64,000 nt of DNA, from assembly GCF_010993985.1 (NCBI RefSeq), contig NZ_WINH01000009.1, positions 62,001 to 126,000 on the forward strand, read 5' to 3'. The stretch is from Paraferrimonas sp. SM1919. Lineage in GTDB: Bacteria; Pseudomonadota; Gammaproteobacteria; Enterobacterales; Shewanellaceae. Position 1 is the first letter of the stretch. Each line of letters opens with the position of its first letter. A program made the position numbers and the translations under genes. This document shows positions 52,466-63,400 of the stretch, in pieces. Below the pieces are notes generated by a model. That model was not told where the DNA came from, did no database searches, and saw only the letters and a program-made list of their open reading frames with translations.

Positions 52466-54403
52466 TTACACCTTAGCCGACCAAAACCACAGCTTGAACC
52501 AATGCACAAAGTTTCTGGTTGCAATCCACAAGTAACTACGCTGCTCTATTTCTACTTTACCCGCCCCTTGCATCCCAGGTCTTAACCACTGTGGGGCCTC
52601 ATCAAGTTCAGCTTCTACCTTAAAGATATTCTGTCCATCAACGACTTCCGCCATAGGTGTAAGACGTTTTACTGTAAAATTTAAACCCTGTCCTGGCATC
52701 GAAGACAATACCAAAGTACCGCTCTGACCTAAGTTAATCTGCCGAATTTGCTTTTCATCGATATGCAAAATCACTCGATATTTATCTAAGGGCGCAATCT
52801 GCATCAGGATATCCCCTTTTTGAACAGGTGCTCCCATAGATTGGGAAAGGTCCCCAGCAACCACAATACCCGCGAATGGGGTGGCAACTTTGCTCTTACT
52901 GATGTGCTTTGATACCAATTCTAAATTGGCTTCAACCTGGGCTATCCTTGCTTTTAAAATTCCCACCTTAGTTTTATCGTAATTGGCAAAAGCATCGAGA
53001 TATTCCTGCTTAAGTTTGATGTGTTCGCTTTGCCATTTCAAAAGCTCAAGTTGAAGTGCATTATCGTCAAGCTCAAACAATACCTTGCCTTCATCGACCA
53101 GATCGCCAGGAAATGCATTGACCGCTTTAATGTAACCATCTTGAGGGGCGGCGATTGAGCGTTGCAACCATCCCTCTACAGTGGCATTGGCATGCACTTT
53201 ATATTGAGTTTCAAACACTCCCGCCAGCACTATGACAAGTGCCAAACTAGCCAGAATAAATTTGGCTTTAAGATACTTGAAGCCAAATATGTTGAATAGA
53301 CTATTTCGCCCAGCATCTATTAGTACTTGCCATAGATTGCGATCTTGTTTCTTTTTCCAAAGCAATAATGGGCCGATTAAGCGGACAGTTTGCTGACAAT
53401 AACTGATTTTTTGTGCATCAAAAAAGTCATTTTGGTTATGCTCGAATAACATTGCTCCGCAAATGTTTAACTGACTCACTCGCTTGCTATCCACTTCAAA
53501 AATAGGCACAGATAAAACCGAACCACTGCCATGTTGCTCAACTAAAAGTTGATGTTTTTCGGTTAGCTTAAAATCCTGTTGCTGTGGATAGATGACTGAG
53601 GCTTGTTGATCACTGCACTCTTGTAAACTATCGATAATCGCTTTGACTAAATTGGTCTTTTCATCAAAGCTAGCACAGTTAGAAATTGCTTCTAGCTGCA
53701 GCTGTTGACCTACCAAAAAACCAAAACTGACCCTTTCTAAACCGAGATCATTAGCAATACGATTCACACACATCAAGGCCGTTTGTTGATAGCTTTCAGT
53801 ATCCACATAAGCTGCCAATAACAAGGTCAACTTTTCTAAGTCTTGATTGCTAGTAATGGCTTTTTGATGTTGGTGCTTCTGGGTAAAAACCTCAAACCAT
53901 ACGGCACCCCATTGCAATTGCCGCATAATAGAAGCTAACTTAGCTTGATGTTCAGCAGAGATCCTAAACACCACCACTCCTTGATCCCGCTGGTCAATCT
54001 TAATCGGATAAGCAAGATGGTAAACAAAGGTATGCTGGGAATCGTCAAGTTGGTACTTTTTAATGACTGGTTGGCTTTTTTGTAACGCTAATTCAGCGCT
54101 ACCATCTTGGCTAAGTGCCTGTTGATAGCCTTGTTCGGGCCAATGCGCAATTTCGACAAAACTATTCTCATCCGTAGCTTCATCAGAGTGATTTGGATCA
54201 AAAGCAGCAACGGCACTTACTCGATAAATAACCAGCGCGGATTGCACTCCAATTAACATCGAACTTTGTATGTTCAACCACTGCTGAGCGAAAGAGGTTA
54301 TGTCTTTCGCTGCGGCAAGTTCTGCCCATGGTCCTTGTTCTGTATAAGAGGCTATCTGGCTGCTTTCTGTGTTAAGCGTTACCTGTTCATCCTTGCTGAA
54401 CAT
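52466..54403 (-). CDS. GAF domain-HlyD hybrid membrane protein
   Basis: 645 residues. The first 370 are cytoplasmic: an N-terminal part of unknown fold, then a GAF domain at about 195-350 (YQQTALMCVNRIANDLGLERVSFGFLVG ... GSVLSVPIFEV). One membrane segment (FILASLALVIVLAGVF, about 385-400) precedes a periplasmic HlyD-like region with EGWLQRSIAAPQDGYIKAVNAFPGDLVDEGKVLFELDD, a helical hairpin and PFAGIVVAGDLSQSMGAPVQKGDILMQI. It could sense a cytoplasmic ligand and adjust the adaptor. The stop is three bases before the M50 gene start. AGGGA precedes the ATG. Confidence 0.8.
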   Translation of the reverse strand: MFSKDEQVTLNTESSQIASYTEQGPWAELAAAKDITSFAQQWLNIQSSMLIGVQSALVIYRVSAVAAFDPNHSDEATDENSFVEIAHWPEQGYQQALSQDGSAELALQKSQPVIKKYQLDDSQHTFVYHLAYPIKIDQRDQGVVVFRISAEHQAKLASIMRQLQWGAVWFEVFTQKHQHQKAITSNQDLEKLTLLLAAYVDTESYQQTALMCVNRIANDLGLERVSFGFLVGQQLQLEAISNCASFDEKTNLVKAIIDSLQECSDQQASVIYPQQQDFKLTEKHQLLVEQHGSGSVLSVPIFEVDSKRVSQLNICGAMLFEHNQNDFFDAQKISYCQQTVRLIGPLLLWKKKQDRNLWQVLIDAGRNSLFNIFGFKYLKAKFILASLALVIVLAGVFETQYKVHANATVEGWLQRSIAAPQDGYIKAVNAFPGDLVDEGKVLFELDDNALQLELLKWQSEHIKLKQEYLDAFANYDKTKVGILKARIAQVEANLELVSKHISKSKVATPFAGIVVAGDLSQSMGAPVQKGDILMQIAPLDKYRVILHIDEKQIRQINLGQSGTLVLSSMPGQGLNFTVKRLTPMAEVVDGQNIFKVEAELDEAPQWLRPGMQGAGKVEIEQRSYLWIATRNFVHWFKLWFWSAKV

Positions 54404-54482
54404 AGTTGGGTTCCCTACTCTAGAAAATGAGGCTTAAACCACTTGCGCCTTAATATAAAACTATAATAGCCTATTTTTTATA

Positions 54483-57400
54483 CTATTTCTTTCCCTTACT
54501 GCTGCCTCCTTTAACAAACACTTCCATTGATTGTGAATTTTTAATGGCCTTATTTTGTTGCCCTTGATTTAATGGTGCATGTTGCTCTTCCACATAAATC
54601 CAATCCGCGGACTGAGCATCATCACGATAAAGAAGAGCCTCAGAATTATCCCTTAACATGGCTGACAGTTGACCACTTTCGATATCAATAATAAAAGTAT
54701 CAAGCTCAGTTAACTGAGGTTCCTCTTCAGAGTAAACCTCAACTGGCTGGGAATGCTCAGACAAATCAGAACCTTGCATCTCATAATAAGCTTCAGCCAT
54801 AACGACAGAATCATCAACTAAGCCCTCCGTCTCGGCAAAAGCTTGGTTTTGATACTGAACTTCCGCGCTATCTGCGATGAGGTCAACCTCAGTAAGGGCT
54901 TGCTGAGATAGATTTAGTTGAGCACTGTCCCCTTCGCCCACACGACCATGTTGATCCAAGTCGGCCCCAAGGTTGTTGTAGCCATCAAGCGTATCTTTTA
55001 AACTGTTGATCACGTTATTGTCAGCACTGGCTAAAGCCAAGTTAACCTGATTAATCAAGTCGATTGCCGTAATTGGGTAGTCAACGCCTTGATGCAAGGC
55101 ATTTAATAAACCTGCTACCGCATGACGCAACAGTGCATTTTCCTGACCGCCCTTCAGATTTAATGCTTCAAGTAGCGTTAAATTCTCTAACTGGTAGCTT
55201 GCAGGAATATCGAACACACTCGTAGCAAGATCGTTTGGACTGAAAATTGGATTGCCAAAACTGTCCGTTGGCCAAGCCTGGGCTTGCCAATTTTCAGCAT
55301 TGTTTTTCCAGAAACCAGGGGTTAGGCCTTGTTGCCCTGTTTGTTCAGTATGAACAGAGTGGGCATTGGTATCTGAGTCTGTCACAGTTTGGCCATCTTG
55401 TATGACCGTTACCGTAGCGGTATTAATGTAACTGCTTTGAGTAGCTTGATATTCCAACACTGGTGCAGATGAGAACAACCAAGTTTCGTTAACATCAAGA
55501 TAGCCATCACCATTACTGTCACCCGATAGATAACTTGGGGTAAAGTCATCGGCAGTATCAACCGTACCATGGTCATCCACGATGATTAATGACGAGCCAT
55601 CAAGTGCTGCCTCGCCAGTGTTGCGTACCAAATAGGTCCAAACAATATCTTGACCTTGCAGTAACCATTGGCCCGAGCTATCAGCATCTTCAGCAGCCGT
55701 TGGGTTGAGAGGATCGAGTGCATTAATGGCTTTTTCTATATCTACCCCTAACACAGGCTCTGCAACGGCTAAGATATGGTGGTTCGCATCGGAATCAGTA
55801 ACCGTAAGCTGATTAATGTTCGCCGTGACTGTGGCCACATTAACGTAGTGCTCCTCTGAAGCTTGATAGTCAATGGCCGCAGAGTTAAATAGCCACACTT
55901 CACCCGCATCGAGTAGACCATTATCATTCACATCACCACTTAGGTAGCTGGCGATAAAGTCGTCGCTAGTATCTATCGTGCCATGATCATCAATAACAGT
56001 GATGTTCGCTAGAGGAGTATCCCCAGTGTTGCTAACACTGTATTGCCAAACTAACTGCTCATCCAGTTCAACCACCACCGCTTGTTCAAGGGTATCAGCG
56101 TCCAGTCCATTTAAGGTTTTCTCGATATTAATGCCGATTTGCTGGCTACCAATATTATGATAATTGGCATCAATATCAGTCACACTCACCAACTCACCGT
56201 CAATTTCGGCATTCGCCGTTGCTCTGGCCACGTTTTTATAACTCGATTGGGCAACATAATTGACTACACCTGCTGAGGTGAATAACCAGGTTTCATTGAC
56301 ATCTAACAAACCATCGTTATTGTCATCACCGCCAACATAAGCCGCTTCAAAGCCGTCACCTTGACCAGCGAAATCATCCACCACAATCACATCTGCTAAA
56401 GCCGTGTCGCTGGCGTTGGTGACTAGGTAAGTCCAGACCACATCTTCACCGGCTTCTAAACTGGCCGCTAAAGAGAGACTATCGGCATCTTCAAACACCG
56501 TAGGTTGCCATGGGTTAACGGCATTAATGGCAGTTTCAATATGAATAGCGGCAAGATCTTCATATATCTCAGTAGAAACCGTACCCGAAGGTGTACTTCC
56601 ATGGGCAGTTTGCAATGGTGCAAGCTGTCTATCGTCTTCTGGCGCACCTGCAGTATCAAAATCACCCGATGGCGTATTACCCGGTTGCGGATCCCTTGGG
56701 GCGCCATGCACATCAGCCCATTCTGGGTCATCTTGAGTAACTAAGCCAAGCTCACCATATGGTTCAAGCATGCTTCTGTCACTACCTGACGCTTCACCCA
56801 ATGCTTGTAAAAAGTCAACCACATGTGGCGATGGTGAGCGAATGATGGCCTGATTACCAAAGCGTGCAAACGGCACAATAAAGCTGTTGTATTCACCGGT
56901 CCAATCGAACATGCGATCGGAGCCTGTATTACCAATTAAGACGTCACGACCACCACCACCGTAGGCGAAATCAGCTGCCCCTGCGGTTTCATCTGGGTTA
57001 GTGGCATCATCAGAGGTATCGTTTAGGCCGCCATTGGTATTGAGATTATCATCCAATTGCAGGTAATCATCCCCAAAACCACCAAATAAGCGGTCATGAC
57101 CGGTACCACCAAATAGGGCATCGTTACCTAAATCACCAAATATTCTATCCTTACCATCATGAATGAGATCGCCATTGGCGGTGAAAGATTCAAAATTTAA
57201 TAAGAAGCCTTCCATTTTTTCTAATGGGTTATCGGCATCGTAAAAATCAAGCTTGCCGGTTTCGGCGTCGTAAACAAATGGGCTCGCCGCTAATGCTCGA
57301 GTATCACGATAAAAATCGAATAGAGCTTCAGCACCTGAGACTGCATCATCACCCGCACCCGCATGGATCCAATCATCCCCCAGACCACCATAAATCACAT

Positions 57401-60400
57401 CTGAACTGCCTTGCTCCCAGTTGATTAAATGGGCAGTTTTCTTAATGTAGCCATCCAAATCAACCCAAGCTCCAGTCCAAGGCCCTGGTATATCGATAAA
57501 GTGCTCTTCACCAGTTCCCATACCGTAAAGTGGTTCAGCAATACCAATTCGGTTGGTAAGAATAAGGCCATCATCACCGATAATGCCATCTTCTCCACTG
57601 CCGCCGAAAATTTTATCCAGCCCGGTACCGCCATATAAATCATCATCCCAGCCATTACCGTAAAGCACATCATTGCCGGTCATGCCTTGGATAACATCAT
57701 CGCTATCCTCACCCATGATCAGGTCTGAGGCGCCTAAGTCTGTGTCATTGCTTAGGCCATAGCCGTAATCCAAGAGCACAAAAGCCCTAGGGATCACTTT
57801 AAGCTCACTTCTTAATTGGGTATTTTGTGGGTCTTGAGGATCTGAACCGATATCTTCTGAATTATCATATTCAAAACTTAAGAATTGGGTATCAAGGTTA
57901 TCGTCGATACTTACTAGGCGGAATAAGTTAGCGTTATCCCCCATAATATAATCAGCATCGAAGGCATGCTCGGCGATTTGAGTGTTACCAAGGTTATCAA
58001 CCGATTCACCATTTTGCCCCATTTGATTACGTACAATGCGCGAGCCATCACCACCAAATAAGATATCCGAGCCTGTGGTTCTAGCAAAGCTGGTGTCTAA
58101 CCCGTAAAGACTCGAGTTATCCCCTATGATGTCATCTTGGCCTAAATTACCAAAGATAACATCATCGCCGCCGTTCCCTTCTATGTAATCATCGCCATCA
58201 TGCTCGAGACTTTCAAATGAGGAAATAACAAATAGAGAGCCGTCAATATTTCTAGAAGCTTGAGAGTCCGTAGGCGCAGCGACGGTACCAATGGAGCCAT
58301 CACCTTGGATAATATCATTACCCAATTGACCAAATATCACATCATCGTCAAAGCCACCGGCAATATAATCATCGCCATATAAACTGTTGTCGGTGTCATT
58401 AGCATGATCCATTACCACAATTTGGCGGGCGGCTGTACCATTAGGACTTTGCAGTAGGTCCGCTTGAAGCTGGGCTATGCCCATATCGTCATAAATGGCT
58501 GAACCAGACAACAGTTTTATGCGTGGGTTATAGCTATCACCTCGACGAAGGATCACACCGTTATCACCAAGGATAACGTCATCGCCCTTACCGCCATCAA
58601 GTCTATCACCTGCATCTTGGCCTAAGGCAACATTATGGCCACCCCAAATATCGTCGTCTTTCGAGCCACCAAAGATAGTATCTCTGCCCTGCTGACCCAT
58701 TAGGATATCTTCACCATCGCTGGCTAATTCTATGTTGCTATCAAGGGTAATAAACTCATCACCATAGATAACATCATCACCACCTTGGAAGTGGTTTTGG
58801 GTGTAGATTGACTCAAACATAAAGGGGTGATCGGCAACCGGCATCGACATTGGCAGCATTTGGCGGTCAATGGCTTGGCCATCGATATTAGTCACGACAT
58901 AACCAAAATCACCAAACACCAGATCATTAGCTTGATCCCCATGCAAGGTATCTCCTAGGCCACCACCGATAATAATATCGTTACCAAGGTGACCGTAAAT
59001 AACATCTTGACCGCCATTTTCAGGGTCGTAGCTGCTTATTTCTACCACTTCTTCAGTGGTAAGAAGTTTGACTTCTGGTTCGATATTTTGAGTAATAATG
59101 CCGTGATCACCAAAGATAATATCGTCAAAGGCACCCGTGGCTTGCTCATCAATTAAGCTGATATCGCTAACATCAACAAAGTCACCATAAATGACATCAT
59201 CGCCAGCTTGCAGATGGTCGAAATTAACACTAGTGCTGGCATTTATCACTGGTATGGTTAGCACCCGAGTGATTACATTGACATTAACTCCAGAATCACC
59301 ATAAATGTGATCATTACCTGCTTGACCAATAATGACATCATTGCCCGAACCACCCGCAAGATGGTCGCCCGCTTGCGAACCAATAATGGTATCGTTACCT
59401 CGACCACCGTAAATGGTCACCCCAACACTCGGTAGATCGGTTATGGCAACACCCGCAAATACGGCACTGGCATCAATCACATCATTTCCGTGATAATCAA
59501 ACTGGCTGGCCAATGGATAATCAAAAATTTGATCTTCAGCAGAAGGGCTTTGTGGGTTCTGTTGTTTATCTCCAAAGTTGCCTTTATCGGCAATACTAGC
59601 TAAGCCGTTGTAGTAACTGCCATCTTGGGAAGTATCGCCATAAATTACCAATGGTGAGTCTGGGCCAGCACCACCAGTAACCACAATATGGTCACCGCCG
59701 ACTAAGGTTTCACCCTGTGGATTAATCACGGCAATATTAGTAATGCCCGTGCTATTGCCCGCCTGTGGCAATTGACCATTGATAGACGCTAATTGCAATT
59801 GGTCGCCATTAACCGCTATCACTTCAAACACCCCGTGGCTACCCGCATCTAAGGTTAGGGTTTGACCTACTTCAACTCGTGCATCTTGCCAGTCCCTGCC
59901 ATCGCCACGAGTTAAACTAAAGCCAGCATTGATTTGTTCTAAAGTGCTGGCAAAATCAAACTCAAGGTATTGGTTACCGCCACCATGGATCACAGTAATG
60001 CCACCATGGTCAGCTTCAGTATGCAGAGTATCTGTCACCTCCACATAGTCGTTACCCATACCCATAAATAGGTTGAGTACCTCAAATTCACTGTCTGTAG
60101 GATCGGTAGTTTGTAAATTACCAAACACAATCCCAGCCGGTAAATCATTCGATTCACCAAAAGCAGTAACAGGAAAACTCAGGCTGTTATTAAGGTTTAA
60201 GCCAGTGATCGCAGCTCCTGACACTGCAACCTCTAAATTTTCTTGGGAGTTGTCATTATAAACATTAAGAGTATCAATTTGAGTCAGTTCATCAGGTTGT
60301 ATAGCGATCCCAATAAGAGGGCCATTAGTTTCACCAGGAAGCATGATTGCTTCTTGTAAAGAACGCTCTCCTAGTACCCCGCCTACAAGTTCTAGCGGCC

Positions 60401-63400
60401 CCCTGAGGTTGTACGCCAGGGTATTAGCGTTTTTAGAAAACTCTTTTTTAAATTGTCTATCTACTGGTTTATCATAATCTGCATCGGCCTTAACGGTAAT
60501 GGTGACCTCATTAAACCAAGCATCAGCGCTGTTTTCATCGGCACTAAAGGTCACACTTGCCGCTAAGCGAGTTACTGTGGCAATGGTGGATAAATCCACT
60601 AATTCATCGATTGCCCTAAGGGTCATCACCTGATCATCGCCATAGGCACCATCACCATCATCGAGTAACACCACTTTATAGTCACCATTATTACCCTGAG
60701 CATCGGTCACGCGAATAATTTGGCCCTCACTAAAGCCATCTTCACTCCAAGAGCCCTCGCTACGAATAATAGTGTCACGCTCTACGAAGCCTACTGGCAC
60801 AGTTCCTGTATCAACAAAGGTCAGTTGCCCTTGATAATAACCGTCTCTTTGAGCGCTAAATAACTGCACCTGCTGAGCCTGTTCGGCAACAAAGCCATTA
60901 AAGTCGTTCGATTGTGCAAAAGTGATGGTTTGGCCATCATTACTGATGCTTTCAATTTGAATAAGCTGGTAGCCATCAACATCATTATTGCTGCTACCAC
61001 TAATTTGCAGCCATTGCCCTGCCTCAAGTCCAGCATCAAAGAAGTTACCTTCAACCTCGCGAGTAGCAGTCATACCATCAAAGGTAATTCCGCCACTGTA
61101 CATAGTGGTGGTGTCGATATGGCCAATCTCGGTTAAGGTCACTCTGTTAGACAGGACAACATCGGTTTGACCATCGGTAATAATATTAATGGTAACATCA
61201 GCATCAGGCGCAGAAGTCAGCCTTAGGGTGTAGTCATCCGAATTTGAAGAATCGGTAGCATTTTGGATCACTAGGGTATTAGCATCACTTTCGCTAACGA
61301 TCACTCCTTTGGATTCATTATCAATCACATCCACATCAAGCAGCACGGTTTCAATATTTATGCTGTTATCTTGGATACCATTTTGATCATAAACCGTTAC
61401 TTGGTGCTCAATGACGCTGTAGGACTTATCTTCTGTGGCATCATCATCAATCGCAGTAATGATCATGTCAATTGGTTGCTGCCAGTTCGCACTGGTAAAG
61501 GTGACCGTATTATCAGTGGCATTAAAGCGAGAATCACTGCTTGACCAAGTGATCTCTGAATAACCACCGGGGGCAATCAGTTCGCTCAGTTGCACCACCA
61601 CCGTGCTGCCTGCAGCAGGTGCGGTGCTTAGACTTAATTGATAGTTATCCGCGATCCCCTTACCTGAGCCAATATCACCCTCTAACACTAAACTGGAGTT
61701 ATTGGTTTCAGTGATTAACAATTGTGGTAAGTCATCATCAATCACATTCACTTCAACATTGCGAACTGCAACCTGATCGAAAATACCAAGTTGTTGATCT
61801 TGAACTGCAGCATCAGTGATCACTGCCCCATCAATTTCAACTAAAGTACTGTGGCTAATGGTAACAGTACGAGCCCCTTCTTGGGCATCATCAGGTGCGG
61901 CTTGCACAAACACATTTTGAGCCTGATCGTAATTAGTATGATCAAAGCGCAGCACCACAGTACGGTTATTGCTGGTCTCGTTAACCTGATTGACATCATA
62001 ACTTCTTTCAAAATCGATATTGGCGTTATTCACACCGAAATCTGAAGTAATTCGAATACTGTCAGCATTTTCTAGATTCGGGATCACACTGCCATCGGCT
62101 TCCTCTTGATTGCTTCTAGCTGCTGATATTGTCACATAGACCACAGTACCAATTTCAGGCTGTACCGAAAGCCTTACCGAGTATTGATCATAAATGGAAC
62201 TCGCTTCGGACACTTCGGTGTAACCGTCTGTTTCCTCTATTACCACCACACCTTCTGTTTCTGTAGCAACATTTAAGTCAATACCGTTTACCGCGACACC
62301 GTCATAACCAAGATCGTCAGACAATACATCATGGTTAATGGTACCACTGAGGCCCTCTAACTCCCTTGAGACTATGTCTTCGGTTACATCACTCCCCACA
62401 TTCATGGTATCACTGCCTAAGCCACCAATAATTCGAGTCGCCACCCCAAACGGTGTACTTAATACGAAGAATTCATCGTCTCCTTCTAGGCCATCGATTT
62501 CGAGCATCTCGATTCTATCGAAGCGAACATTGAGACCACCGCCATAGACCCCATCTTTGGTGATCACGAAATCATCGGCAAATTCAGTACCTAAAATAAC
62601 CACTTTATCGAAACCAGACCCGCCATCAATCGATACCGGTGCATTGATGTTATATTGGATTTCATCGTCGCCTGAGCCGGTATTGACCTTAGTAGTATCT
62701 TCTGTGGAGAAGCCCACTTTGGCTTGAGCCACACCCGTGACTGGATCCACAATGATGGTGCCTGCTTTATGATCTGGGTTCAGTGCTTCATCGGCTTCGG
62801 TATAGGTTTCGGCTAAGGCAAAAGCTCGAACCACAAATAAATCGTTACCTGAATCACCTTCTAAGCGTAATTCGGCTTTATTGGAGTACACAGTGAACAC
62901 ATCTTCACCACTGCCACCTTGTACAACTAATGGACTGGTATTACCTTGGGATAGATAACCACGGGTTGTGGCAATAATATTCGATTCATCGGCGCCAGAG
63001 TTTAGTCTATCCCTTGGTGAACCAAACACATCTGCGGCAGCAACCGTGCCATCATCACGCAGGGTACCGTAGATCTGACCAACCTGAATGTTGTCATCGC
63101 CGGCACCGGCATCAATGGTAGTGATAGCAGCATTATCATCAACGGCAAAGTAATCGTTACCGCCTAAACCAAACACATGTAAACGACCATTTAAGTTGGC
63201 GTCATAATTAATGCGTTGTTGTTGTTGAGGACGAACAGAGTTATCGCCACTAGGGTCGCTGCTGCGGGTTTGCTCTAAGGTACCATGGAGCAGACTAACG
63301 AAAGCCAGAGTGCCATCGTCAAAGGCTTGCTCATCATCAATGATGCCACCATCACTTAGGTCGGTATCAATGTAGCTGGCACGTCTAAACAAGAATATGT

